Positions 28,145-37,184 of a stretch of 64,000 bases of DNA are shown here, piece by piece. Both the position numbers and the translations under genes were made by a program. Numbering within the stretch: the stretch's first letter is position 1; every line of letters begins with the position of its first letter. This stretch comes from RUG334 sp045599645 (GTDB lineage Bacteria > Muiribacteriota > Ozemobacteria > Ozemobacterales > Ozemobacteraceae). The stretch spans positions 1 to 64,000 of the forward strand of contig JAZRWI010000112.1 in the NCBI GenBank assembly GCA_045599645.1, given 5' to 3'. A model generated the notes under the pieces. The model searched no databases and had not been told where the DNA came from. It worked only from the letters and a program-made list of their open reading frames with translations.

Positions 28145-29599
28145 ATGAACCGAAATTTGATTTTTTCAATATTAATGATAGTTGTTGCATCATTATTAGT
28201 AGGTTGTGGTAGTGGTGGCGGTTCCTCTAACCCTGTCAGCACCAATATTACTGCTCAGTCCTCGGCTCAGGATGACGCTAACTTTGTACGTGCCTGCATT
28301 GCTCCTGTAACAAAAAGAAAATTCCACTTCAACAAATGCTCATATAAAGTAGCCCAGACAGTAAGAGCCGGTATGAAAGCCCTTGCAGCCAAGATTAGAC
28401 TTGCTTTCCTTTCTAATTCTGATACAGAAGACATCCAGCTGGTTGTTAATTCTGTAATGATAAAAAGCAATACTAATCAGAAATATACATTTAATGATGA
28501 AGGAACAGTTAGCCTTTCTGGCAATGGTATTTCTCAGTTTCTGTCAGATAAAGAACTTCCGGAAGGTATTTATAACTATTTTGAATTTTCTGTTAAGAGT
28601 GCAACCATAAAAGAAGGCAATGATACCTTCGAAATTAAAGTTCCAGCTGAAAAGCTTCGCTTCACTGGTAATTTTGAACTCAAAAACGGTTTTGCTACCA
28701 CTCTTAAAATTGATTTCGCCCATAAGCTTGTAAAGACTGTTGGTTTTGTAGCTTACGAAAAAATACAAAACCCAGTTTTAAAAGCAATAGAATGGGAAGC
28801 TATGAAAGTCCTCAACAAAGGCCATGTTTACAAGTATATTCTTGTTCCAACAGTAAAATTCAGTTCAGAATTAACAGCTCTTGAACCAGAAGAACCAGCA
28901 GTTAGAGATGGTGACGTAAAGGGCACAATAGCCAATCTTATTAATTCCGACAAGCTTACTAATATTACAGTGGCTCTTGAAGGAACAGAATTCAATAACA
29001 CTACCGCAACAAATGCCAACGGTGAATTCGGTTTTGACAAAGTAAAAGCTGGTAAATATACATTAAAAGCCACAAACAACGATTATCTTGATGCAACCTA
29101 TCAGGTTGAAGTAATTGCTGGTCAGGTTTCTAACATCGAAATGCAGATGAATCCTGCTGTAGTTGAAAGCACTGTTGGTGAAACCGGTTGGTTCTCAGAA
29201 TATTTCCCATTAGCTGATATTAATGGAGCTTATGGTGAAACCAGTATGGAAACTCCAATAAGAATTGATTTCGTAAGCATGGCTTTCACAAAAGCAGAAA
29301 TATCTTTTAAAGCAACATACCATGACAATGGAACAGCTCGTTTTTATGCCTTCCTAGGTTCAGACCAACAAGTAAGTGCTGATACCCAGATAGGTAATTG
29401 GTGGGCAGGTAATACTTGCAACGCTCAAAATGGTCTTGGCGAATTCTTAGCAGCTAGTGATGTTGGTTATAACTACACTGTAGATATAACAGAAGAACTC
29501 AGAGCTTATCCAAGCAATATTTATTACTTAGCTGCTAGAAACTTAGATATTGTTGATATCAAACTTAGCGATATCAAGATTACAGTTTATTACAAGTAA
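28145..29599 (+). CDS. Lipoprotein with DUF4382-like and carboxypeptidase-regulatory-like domains
   Basis: 484 residues. Signal peptide MNRNLIFSILMIVVASLLV is followed by a lipobox GC (Cys21) and a Gly/Ser linker. Residues about 100-240 resemble DUF4382 (IQLVVNSVMIKS, LPEGIYNYFEFSV, LRFTGNFELKNGF). Residues about 275-345 resemble a carboxypeptidase-regulatory beta-sandwich (VKGTIANLI, ATNANGEFGFDKVKAGKYTL). The last ~130 residues are a beta-rich region of no known family. AGGAG sits 9 bases before ATG 28145. It is divergent from the giant Ig protein, and the two may act together at the envelope. Confidence 0.85.
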   Translation: MNRNLIFSILMIVVASLLVGCGSGGGSSNPVSTNITAQSSAQDDANFVRACIAPVTKRKFHFNKCSYKVAQTVRAGMKALAAKIRLAFLSNSDTEDIQLVVNSVMIKSNTNQKYTFNDEGTVSLSGNGISQFLSDKELPEGIYNYFEFSVKSATIKEGNDTFEIKVPAEKLRFTGNFELKNGFATTLKIDFAHKLVKTVGFVAYEKIQNPVLKAIEWEAMKVLNKGHVYKYILVPTVKFSSELTALEPEEPAVRDGDVKGTIANLINSDKLTNITVALEGTEFNNTTATNANGEFGFDKVKAGKYTLKATNNDYLDATYQVEVIAGQVSNIEMQMNPAVVESTVGETGWFSEYFPLADINGAYGETSMETPIRIDFVSMAFTKAEISFKATYHDNGTARFYAFLGSDQQVSADTQIGNWWAGNTCNAQNGLGEFLAASDVGYNYTVDITEELRAYPSNIYYLAARNLDIVDIKLSDIKITVYYK

Positions 29600-29643
29600 C
29601 TTAATTAGTTATCAACTAATTGACATAACATCCCAAATTCCTT

Positions 29644-29675
29644 CCCCGGTCCCTAAAACCGGGGAAATTTTTGTC
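29644..29675 (+). terminator. Terminator after the lipoprotein gene
   Basis: CCCCGGT and ACCGGGG pair around CCCTAAA, and AAATTTTTG follows on the plus strand. It lies between the convergent lipoprotein and mraY genes. Confidence 0.85.
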
Positions 29676-29688
29676 AACTTTTTGTCTA

Positions 29689-30765
29689 TTAGAAAGCAAC
29701 AAGCTTTGCACAGAAAATAGTAAGTGCAACAAGTGAAAGCATAATACCTACTGTCCAGAATCTGATAACGACCTTTTCCTCTGGCCACCCACAGAGTTCG
29801 AAATGATGGTGAATAGGACTCATCTTGAATATTCTCTTACCATGAGTAGCCTTAAAATAGCTTACCTGCATAATAACAGAAAGTGCTTCAGCAACAAAAA
29901 TGCCACCGGCAATTATCAGGTAGAATTCAGTCTTGCTGCACATTGCAATAGCACCGATTGCACCGCCAAGAGCAAGAGAACCGGTATCTCCCATAAATAC
30001 AGCAGCAGGATGGGAATTGTGCCATAAGAATCCTAGACAACCACCGATTACAGCAGCACACATTACAGATAATTCCCCGACACCAGGAATAAAAGCAACT
30101 CCAAGATGCTTAGCAAAGACTGCGTGACCACAAATGTAGCTGATAACAAGGAATGGATTAATTGCAACAGTCATTGTACCAGCCGCAAGACCATCCAAGC
30201 CATCTGTCAGATTTACGGCATTGGTTGTACCAACAATTACAAAAACAGCGAACGGAATATATAACCAGTCAAGATCAAACGTTCCACAGACAGGCAACTG
30301 TATAGCGGAGGAGACAATAGCTTCGCCTGCTGCTGTTTCAAATCTCAAACCAGGCCAAAGCTTCATAAATAATGCCGCAGCCAGGCCGACAATAATCTGA
30401 CCAATAAGCTTCTGTCTTGCTGTCAAACCAAGAGAACGTGCGTTTACAACCTTTGTAATATCGTCGAAGAAACCAATAAGCCCCATAGCCACAGTAACAG
30501 CCACACTGAACCAGATAAAGAAATTCAGCTTAGCCCATAAAAGTGTGGTTACCAATAGTGGAATAAGTATAATTACCCCACCCATTGTCGGGGTACCTGT
30601 CTTTTTCAGGTGTTCCTTAACCCCTTCTTCACGTACAGATTGTCCAATCTGGCGCAGCTTCAGGTTAGATATAACCCTTGGCGCAATAATCATTGCAAGC
30701 AAAAAAGACGTGACGATCGAAAAAATCATTCGAATCGACAAAGGCTCAAACATTGAACTAAACAA
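29689..30765 (-). CDS. mraY: Phospho-N-acetylmuramoyl-pentapeptide-transferase
   Basis: 358 residues with about ten membrane helices. It makes lipid I by moving phospho-MurNAc-pentapeptide to undecaprenyl phosphate. Family motifs: KKTGTPTMGG, FFDDITKV, TNAVNLTDGLDGLAAG, MGDTGSLALGG and SPIHHHFELCGW. The start is probably TTG 30765, since GGAGGG lies 7 bases upstream; the ATG at 30753 would be too far away. That ribosome site lies in a hairpin arm (30773-30812). It is last gene of the division/wall cluster. Confidence 0.95.
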   Translation of the reverse strand: MFSSMFEPLSIRMIFSIVTSFLLAMIIAPRVISNLKLRQIGQSVREEGVKEHLKKTGTPTMGGVIILIPLLVTTLLWAKLNFFIWFSVAVTVAMGLIGFFDDITKVVNARSLGLTARQKLIGQIIVGLAAALFMKLWPGLRFETAAGEAIVSSAIQLPVCGTFDLDWLYIPFAVFVIVGTTNAVNLTDGLDGLAAGTMTVAINPFLVISYICGHAVFAKHLGVAFIPGVGELSVMCAAVIGGCLGFLWHNSHPAAVFMGDTGSLALGGAIGAIAMCSKTEFYLIIAGGIFVAEALSVIMQVSYFKATHGKRIFKMSPIHHHFELCGWPEEKVVIRFWTVGIMLSLVALTIFCAKLVAF

Positions 30766-30772
30766 AACGAAA

Positions 30773-30812
30773 CCCTCCGTTACAGTGAGCTAGGCTTCAC
30801 TGTGACGAAGGG
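30773..30812 (-). promoter_or_regulatory. Hairpin that includes the mraY ribosome binding site
   Basis: In the murF-mraY gap the minus-strand RNA can pair CCCT-CGT-ACAGTGA with TCACTGT-ACG-AGGG, allowing one wobble and one mismatch around an 8-base loop. The 3' arm contains GGAGGG, the only good ribosome site for mraY. The structure could lower or regulate mraY translation, or be an RNA processing site. Confidence 0.6.
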
Positions 30813-30845
30813 CTTGCTAATTTTTCTTAAGGAGTATTGTGAGCT

Positions 30846-32234
30846 TTAATGCAAGTCCATCTTCAAATCAGGCCACAAGGCATGCACAATTTTTTCAAAG
30901 TGCAAACCGCGGCTAGCCTTAAAGAGTACAGTGACACCTTTTTCCATCTGTCCTTTTAGTAAATCGGCTGTATCTTCACAAGAATTTACTAATATTACAG
31001 AATTCGGGTTCATTCCGTTATCGATTGCGGAGTCAACTGTAGCCTTAACACATTCACCTACACATACAAGCATATCGAGTTTTGCAGCTGCTGCCTGCTG
31101 TCCAAGCTTGCGATGGAGTTCTTCAGACATTGTTCCTAATTCTCGCATATCGCCCAACACAGCAATTTTACGACCAGAGCAGATAGAGAGATATCTCAAT
31201 GCTTCCTGCATTGAAGCAGGATTTGCATTATAGCAGTCGAGCAGGATCTCTACCCCACCCTTGTTGATACGTTCCATTCTGGCACCTACCGGAGCAAAGG
31301 TTTTAATGCGTTCAATTGCCTTGTCAAGATCGCAGCCAACCTTGTGACAAATTGCCAATGCAGCAGCGGCATTAAAAGCATTGTGATGACCGGCCAGACC
31401 AAGCTCAACCTTCTTCTTTCCAGCAGGAGTTACAAATACGAAATCAACAGAATCAGCCTTCATATTTAATTCAGTGATTCTATAATCATTACCTTCGTTT
31501 TCACCAAAGGTTGAATAATTGGCGTCTTTTGCAACCTTTTTCAAGAGGTCTATATATTCGCTATCACCTGGCAATACAGCAGGACTTCCTGGCTTAAGCT
31601 GTTCAAGAATTTCTGATTTTGCCTTAGCAATATTTTCAAGGCTACCAAGAATACCAATGTGTGCAGGGCCTACATTACTGATTACAGCAGCATCGGGAGT
31701 AGCAATATTGCAAAGAGTCCTGATTTCTCCTGGATGATTCATACCCATTTCAAGAACGGAATATTTGCTATCAGGAGAAATTCCCATAATAGTAAGAGGC
31801 AAACCAATATGATTGTTGAGATTTCCACTGGTCGTGCTGCTCTTGGCAAAAGCCGACAATATGTGGTTAATCATAGAACGGGTTGTAGTTTTACCATTAC
31901 TGCCTGTGACAGCAATAAAGTAAGACTCCAGCATCCCTCGCCTTGCGTGTGCAAGCTTCTGAAGAGCTACCAGAGTATCATCTACCTTAATAACAGCAGC
32001 ATCACCGGTGTCACCAATATTGTCTGAGGAAACAAGAACTGCTGAAGCCCCATTTTGAACAGCAGAAGCAACAAACTTGTGTGCATCGTGGGTTTCACCA
32101 ATAAGAGCTACAAAGAGGTCACCATTTTCAACCTTGCGGTTATCAATGCATACGTTATTTATTTCAACGTTGCTACCTTTTACTACCTTGCCTCCACAGA
32201 TTTCTGCAATCTGAGCGGATGTGAATTTCTTCAT
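30846..32234 (-). CDS. murF: UDP-N-acetylmuramoyl-tripeptide-D-alanyl-D-alanine ligase
   Basis: 462 residues. It adds D-Ala-D-Ala to the UDP-MurNAc tripeptide with ATP. The N-terminal domain has NVCIDNRKVENGDLFVAL. The central ATPase has TGSNGKTTTRSM, VLEMGMNHPGEI, and a C-terminal lobe with LLDCYNANPASM and AVLGDMRELG, the MurF signature. It lies 12 bases after murE in the same direction and is co-transcribed. Confidence 0.95.
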   Translation of the reverse strand: MKKFTSAQIAEICGGKVVKGSNVEINNVCIDNRKVENGDLFVALIGETHDAHKFVASAVQNGASAVLVSSDNIGDTGDAAVIKVDDTLVALQKLAHARRGMLESYFIAVTGSNGKTTTRSMINHILSAFAKSSTTSGNLNNHIGLPLTIMGISPDSKYSVLEMGMNHPGEIRTLCNIATPDAAVISNVGPAHIGILGSLENIAKAKSEILEQLKPGSPAVLPGDSEYIDLLKKVAKDANYSTFGENEGNDYRITELNMKADSVDFVFVTPAGKKKVELGLAGHHNAFNAAAALAICHKVGCDLDKAIERIKTFAPVGARMERINKGGVEILLDCYNANPASMQEALRYLSICSGRKIAVLGDMRELGTMSEELHRKLGQQAAAAKLDMLVCVGECVKATVDSAIDNGMNPNSVILVNSCEDTADLLKGQMEKGVTVLFKASRGLHFEKIVHALWPDLKMDLH

Positions 32235-32246
32235 AATTTTACCCTT

Positions 32247-33722
32247 TTATTTATTAAAAAAACTTCTAGCTACTTCTCTATCGTCAAATGGGATGGTATG
32301 GTCAGCAAAATACTGCCCTACTTCATGCCCTTTACCTGCTATAAGAACAGTATCACCTGCTTCAGCCATGGCAAGAGCCTTGTATATAGCGTCCTTTCGG
32401 TCAGCGTCCCTGATAACCTTTTTATTTTCAGAAGCATTGGCAGAATCAATTCCTACCATTATCTCATCAATGATCGATTCAGGATTTTCTGTGCGTGGAT
32501 TATCAGAGGTAACAACAACTACTTCTGAACCATCCAATGCTATTTTTCCCATAACAGGACGCTTTTCCCTTGAACGGTCACCACCACAGCCGAATACAGT
32601 AATAATACGTTTTTCAGTGACTGGTCTCAAAGCTGATAATACATTCAACAAAGCATCTGGGCTGTGGGCATAATCAACAACAACGTTTATACCCTTATTG
32701 TTTTCTATAGCTTCCAAACGCCCAGGAACAGCCTTCAAAGCTTCAAGACCTGCACATATATCATCAATTCCAACACCTAATGCGCTGCACATTCCGGCTG
32801 CCATAAGTGCATTAAATACGTTGTATTCTCCACCCATATTAATACGGCAGTGCTTTTCTTCGCCATTGCAATGAATCTTGAAGATACTTTCAGACCCCTT
32901 AATTACAGGATTTACAGCATGAACATCTGCTGTCTGGTCATGCACTGAAACAGTTGTTGTTGCAAGACCAGCGTCCTTACATTCCTTGAGCATTTTTGGG
33001 CCATATTCATTATCAATACCAATAACGTTTTTCTTTGATTTAAACGGCAATTCAACAAACAAACGTCTCTTAGCATTGAAATAATCTTCCATATCCGGGT
33101 GGAAATCAGTGTGTTCAAGACTTAAATTAGTAAAACCGGCAACAGAGAAATTAATATTTTCAACTCTCCACATTTTTAAAGAGTGGGAGCTTACTTCGAT
33201 TACACCGTGATCAATACCGTTTTTCAAGGCTTCAGACATTAAAGAATGAAGAACCTGTGATTCTGGTGTAGTATTCTTAGCTTCAATAACAGCATATCCC
33301 ATATCATAATCAATGGTCCCCATTCTGAAAGCCTGCTTATATGCCTTTTTCAGAATACTCTGAACCATATATGAAATAGTGGTTTTACCTTTTGTTCCAG
33401 TAATACCAATCAGCTTAATCTTTTCTGAAGGGTTATCATAGAATTTTGCGGAAACTTCAGATAAAGCAGCTCTTGCATTTTTAACCTTAATAACAGGTAT
33501 AGAACTGTTATTTATATTTCCTTCGACTAATGCTGCAGCAGCACCATGAGAAACGGCATCTGCCACGAAAGTACTTCCATCTATACTGTGACCACTAAGA
33601 GCAACAAACAGGTTCCCTTTCTGCACCTGTCTTGAATCGAAGCAAATACCAGTAATTTCTACATTCAGATTGCCAATAGCTTCGATGACATCTGAAGGAA
33701 TAATATCTTTTAATAATTTCAT
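32247..33722 (-). CDS. murE: UDP-MurNAc-L-Ala-D-Glu:meso-diaminopimelate ligase
   Basis: 491 residues. ATP-binding TGTKGKTTISYM, then GVIEVSSHSLKMWRV, VVDYAHSPDALLNVL and VFGCGGDRSREKRPVMG. The motif DNPRTENPE marks the DAP-adding type rather than the lysine type, so the wall is predicted to be DAP-based. It is a cytoplasmic enzyme. GGAGAG precedes ATG 33722, 22 bases after the PBP stop. Confidence 0.95.
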   Translation of the reverse strand: MKLLKDIIPSDVIEAIGNLNVEITGICFDSRQVQKGNLFVALSGHSIDGSTFVADAVSHGAAAALVEGNINNSSIPVIKVKNARAALSEVSAKFYDNPSEKIKLIGITGTKGKTTISYMVQSILKKAYKQAFRMGTIDYDMGYAVIEAKNTTPESQVLHSLMSEALKNGIDHGVIEVSSHSLKMWRVENINFSVAGFTNLSLEHTDFHPDMEDYFNAKRRLFVELPFKSKKNVIGIDNEYGPKMLKECKDAGLATTTVSVHDQTADVHAVNPVIKGSESIFKIHCNGEEKHCRINMGGEYNVFNALMAAGMCSALGVGIDDICAGLEALKAVPGRLEAIENNKGINVVVDYAHSPDALLNVLSALRPVTEKRIITVFGCGGDRSREKRPVMGKIALDGSEVVVVTSDNPRTENPESIIDEIMVGIDSANASENKKVIRDADRKDAIYKALAMAEAGDTVLIAGKGHEVGQYFADHTIPFDDREVARSFFNK

Positions 33723-33744
33723 TTATCTCTCCGAAGAGGTTAAT

Positions 33745-35766
33745 TTACTCATTTAAAGCAGCAGACAGCTTAATTCTAAGAATTTTTGAGGCTGGGAATG
33801 GTTTGCCTGGTGGCGGCATCTGCCTTACTACTACGCCATCTCCATCATAGATAGCCTTTAAGCCCATGCTATTAACAACCTGCATGGCTCCTTTCAAAGA
33901 CTTACCCATTAAATTTGGAACACAATTGATACCTACAGGTGGCGGGCCATTCAAAGTAGTTTCATTTGCAGCAACAGATTCCATTGTCTGAGGAATATAT
34001 CCTATTTCACCATGAGCAACAGTAGTTTCAACCAACTGACTGACACCACCGGCAACTTCAGGCTTTACACCTTTATCCGGCGGAACTTTCATGTATTTAA
34101 GTATTTTTTCTGCAATAACACCAAAAGAAGGAGCAGCCAAGCGGCTACCAAACATAGTCTTAGTATCGCCCTTAGGTTCGTTCAATGCAACAAATACAAC
34201 AATCTTTGGGTCCATTGCCGGTGCCATGCCTATAAATGATGTGACAAGCTTTGTGTTAGAATAACCGCCTTTTCCATCAGGCTTTTGGGCAGTACTTGTC
34301 TTACCACCGCAAGTATAATCTTCCATGGCTGCTCTTTTACCACCGCCTTCTTCGACTACGCCTCTAAGCATAGAACGAAGCTTTCTGGCAAGTGGAGCAG
34401 AAACTACCTTTCGTAATACTTCCGGTTCGAAATTCTGTTTAAATTCACCGTCTGCAGAGGAAATTCTCTTAATAAGCCTTGGTCTTATCAGATTACCACC
34501 ATTTGCAATAGCGCAATAGGCTTGAATAACCTGAAGAGCGGTAACAGTCATTTCCTGACCAATACACAAAGACGAAGGAGAAAACAATGACCATCTTGAA
34601 GGTGGTCTTAGAATACCACTGCTTTCTGCCAGGACTTCAACACCGGTAGGTTCACCAAAACCGAATTTCTTATACATACGATAAATCATATCAGGTTCAA
34701 CTAACTGAGAAAGTTGCAACATTGCAGCATTGCAAGAGTTGGCAACCGCACCGTTTATATCAAGAAGTCCGTGGTGACCTGTGCATTTCATTTTTCGGCC
34801 TGGCATTTCGCCATAGCCTTTACAATAAAAACGTGTTCCTGAGTCTACCTTGTGATTTTCCAGAGCTGTAGCCGCAGCAACAATCTTAATACATGAACCC
34901 GGTTCAAACATATCTGTAGCTGGTCTGTTTTTAATATCCCAAGGTCTGCTTCTACCAAAATTATTAAGGTCATAAGTTGGATAACAAGCCATACCAAGAA
35001 TTTCACCAGTATATGGGTCTGCTGCTATTGCTGTGCTATCCATCGGGTCATATTTCTTATGTATTTCAAGCAGTTCATTTTCCAAAACATGCTGAATAAA
35101 AGCATCTATAGTCAGGGTTATATTACTGCCGCCCATTGCCGGGGTAATATTTCTGACTTTATTAGCTGTTGAGTTATCGCTTAAGGTAACATCCTCCTGA
35201 ATTGCCATGCCAGGATATCCTTTAAGGGTCTTGTCATAAAGCTTTTCTATGCCTTCAAGACCTTCCTGTTCAGCACCGCAGAAACCAATCAGGTTTGCTG
35301 ATAATGTATTCTGAGGATAATATCTCTGGAAATGGCTTTCCAAACGAATGCCAGGCACATTTAATGATTTAAGTTTATTGGCAAGATTCAATTCAATGTT
35401 TTTACACAATAGGGCATATTTACCTTTTTTACATTTTTCAAGAATTTCATCCTTGGTTATTGGAAGCACTGAAGCCAGTTTTTCTGCAACTTCTCCAAGG
35501 TTCTTTATTTCTTTTGTATAAAGGTAAACATGATATGTTTCAACAGATATTGCCAGTTCCATACCGTGTCTGTCGAAAATAGTACCTCGTTTTACTTCTA
35601 ATACACGCTTGCTCTGATGGTTTTTTGTTGAAAGCTTAGACCATTGATCAAACTGGTAAATCTGCAAATAGCAAAGACGGACAATAAAAACCACAAGAAC
35701 AAATGCTGCTACAAGCAGCAGAAATATTACTCTGAAAATTCTCGGTCTTAGTGGCTTTTTACGCAT
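33745..35766 (-). CDS. ftsI: Division-type penicillin-binding transpeptidase with one PASTA domain
   Basis: 673 residues. One N-terminal helix (about 11-33), a PBP dimerisation domain (RGTIFDRHGMELA), a transpeptidase domain (about 240-570), and one PASTA domain (about 612-672, VPNLMGKSLKGAMQVV and VVRQMPPPG). Active-site motifs: SCIK (Ser291, Lys294), SCN (344-346) and KTS (489-491). The third motif is normally KTG or KSG. PASTA-bearing FtsI/SpoVD/PBP2x types cross-link septal peptidoglycan. It lies 12 bases after rsmH. Calling it ftsI rests on position and architecture. Confidence 0.92.
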   Translation of the reverse strand: MRKKPLRPRIFRVIFLLLVAAFVLVVFIVRLCYLQIYQFDQWSKLSTKNHQSKRVLEVKRGTIFDRHGMELAISVETYHVYLYTKEIKNLGEVAEKLASVLPITKDEILEKCKKGKYALLCKNIELNLANKLKSLNVPGIRLESHFQRYYPQNTLSANLIGFCGAEQEGLEGIEKLYDKTLKGYPGMAIQEDVTLSDNSTANKVRNITPAMGGSNITLTIDAFIQHVLENELLEIHKKYDPMDSTAIAADPYTGEILGMACYPTYDLNNFGRSRPWDIKNRPATDMFEPGSCIKIVAAATALENHKVDSGTRFYCKGYGEMPGRKMKCTGHHGLLDINGAVANSCNAAMLQLSQLVEPDMIYRMYKKFGFGEPTGVEVLAESSGILRPPSRWSLFSPSSLCIGQEMTVTALQVIQAYCAIANGGNLIRPRLIKRISSADGEFKQNFEPEVLRKVVSAPLARKLRSMLRGVVEEGGGKRAAMEDYTCGGKTSTAQKPDGKGGYSNTKLVTSFIGMAPAMDPKIVVFVALNEPKGDTKTMFGSRLAAPSFGVIAEKILKYMKVPPDKGVKPEVAGGVSQLVETTVAHGEIGYIPQTMESVAANETTLNGPPPVGINCVPNLMGKSLKGAMQVVNSMGLKAIYDGDGVVVRQMPPPGKPFPASKILRIKLSAALNE

Positions 35767-35778
35767 AAAATCCTTCTT

Positions 35779-36720
35779 TTAAAGCTTAACTACACTTCTC
35801 AATCTTGCTGAACGGGAACGTGGATTTTGAGAAATTTCTTCTTCAGTGGCAAAAACAGCCTTTCTTGTTAGCAGACTAATAGTCGGCTTTTTACCACAGA
35901 CACATACAGGGAACTGAGGTGGGCACACACAGCCCTTGGCGTTTTTCTGAATAAAATTCTTTACCAATCTATCTTCTAATGAATGGAAGGAAATAATGCT
36001 CAGATGTCCACCTTTATTCAAGCAGCTCAAAGCTATTTCTAAAAAGTCGCTGATTTCTTCCAATTCATGATTTACAGCTATTCTTAGAGCCTGGAAGGTT
36101 CTTGTTGCCGGATGAATATGCTTCTGATTCTTAGGAGAAGCCGGAACCACGTCGCAAACAACCTTTGCTAATTCATCAGTGGTTTCAAAAGGCTTAGTTT
36201 CCCTGAATTTCAGAATAGCTTCAGCAATTTTGCGACCGAATCTTTCTTCGCCATATTCAAATATAATCTTTTCCAATTCTTCCTTAGAAAGGGTATTTAC
36301 TAAATCTGCTGCTGTCTGGCCTTCATTAGCATTCATGCGCATATCAAGAGGTCCTGGTTTAGAAAAAGAAAAGCCTCTGTCCGGATTATCAAGCTGATAT
36401 GAAGAAACACCTAAGTCTAATAATATGCCGTCAACACCTTTTAAGCCGGCAACTTCAAGAACTTTTGGCAAATCCGAAGCATTAGCCTGATACAGGCTTA
36501 ATCTTGGTTCGTCAAAGGTATCTCTTGCATAACCAAGAATTTCAGCATCTCGGTCTATACCCATTGCCAATTCAACAGAAGGATATGCTTTGAGAATTGC
36601 CCTTGTGTGACCACCTAATCCAAAAGTGCCATCAACAAAGGTTTTACCATTTTCTGGCAAAGCATATTTTACTACTTCTTCTAATAAAACAGACTTATGT
36701 TCAGGTTTTACGTTACTCAT
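35779..36720 (-). CDS. rsmH: 16S rRNA (cytosine1402-N4)-methyltransferase
   Basis: 313 residues. It methylates C1402 of 16S rRNA with SAM. It starts KPEHKSVLLEEVVKYALPENG, then FVDGTFGLGGHTRAIL (SAM site), LLDLGVSSYQLD, RGFSFSKPGPLDMRM, and the C-terminal FHSLEDRLVKNFI. A Cys-rich insert (CVCPPQFPVCVCGKK) is shared with many RsmH proteins. It overlaps the ftsL-like stop by eight bases (ATGAGTAA). Confidence 0.96.
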   Translation of the reverse strand: MSNVKPEHKSVLLEEVVKYALPENGKTFVDGTFGLGGHTRAILKAYPSVELAMGIDRDAEILGYARDTFDEPRLSLYQANASDLPKVLEVAGLKGVDGILLDLGVSSYQLDNPDRGFSFSKPGPLDMRMNANEGQTAADLVNTLSKEELEKIIFEYGEERFGRKIAEAILKFRETKPFETTDELAKVVCDVVPASPKNQKHIHPATRTFQALRIAVNHELEEISDFLEIALSCLNKGGHLSIISFHSLEDRLVKNFIQKNAKGCVCPPQFPVCVCGKKPTISLLTRKAVFATEEEISQNPRSRSARLRSVVKL

Positions 36721-37120
36721 AAATACTCTTCCAATTCTTGGGTAGCTTTATATAAATTGGCTTTCCAGGTTCTACCATTCCCAATTCGCTCTTAGCTCTT
36801 TCAGATATTTTAATAATGGAATGGAGCTTTGTTATTTCTGCCTTTATATCTTCGTTGCTGCTTTCTAAGCCTTCTCTTGTAGAAGTGAGATTCTTTATGC
36901 GCAGCTTTATTTCAACCATCTTGGTTGATTGCCATATATATACTGTGAGCATTGAGCTCAGCAGCAATATTGCTGTTATATAAAGTCTAATAATATGCCT
37001 TCGTCTTGCTACATCTTCCAGAGTAACATCTTCACGGGCCGCAGCTATCTTTGGCTCGGTCTGTTCTGGCAATACTACTGAAATTTTCCTATTCAAGCTA
37101 CACCTACTATTTTTGTACAT
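36713..37120 (-). CDS. FtsL-like septum protein (single helix plus coiled coil)
   Basis: 135 residues. A basic cytoplasmic N-terminus (EDVARRRHIIRL), one membrane helix (about 47-67, YITAILLLSSMLTVYIW), and a leucine/lysine coiled coil (about 72-115) ending in SELGMVEPGKPIYIKLP. This is the FtsL/DivIC layout, and the gene sits in the dcw cluster. It comes before rsmH instead of after it. The start at 37120 lacks a free ribosome site because a hairpin lies 3 bases upstream; an internal TTG is possible. The identity is by layout, since FtsL sequences diverge fast. Confidence 0.78.
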   Translation of the reverse strand: MYKNSRCSLNRKISVVLPEQTEPKIAAAREDVTLEDVARRRHIIRLYITAILLLSSMLTVYIWQSTKMVEIKLRIKNLTSTREGLESSNEDIKAEITKLHSIIKISERAKSELGMVEPGKPIYIKLPKNWKSIYE

Positions 37121-37123
37121 AAC

Positions 37124-37154
37124 AGAGGGAGAACCCTTTATGGATTCTCCCTCT
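37124..37154. terminator. 10-bp hairpin between the C11 protease gene and ftsL-like
   Basis: AGAGGGAGAA (37124-37133) pairs exactly with TTCTCCCTCT (37145-37154), with six T residues on the plus-strand side at 37159-37164. On the minus strand, the direction of the flanking genes, there is no T run and the ftsL-like ATG comes three bases later, so it may instead be a leader structure. Confidence 0.55.
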
Positions 37155-37184
37155 GAAATTTTTTCGGATATCAGAGAACGAATA

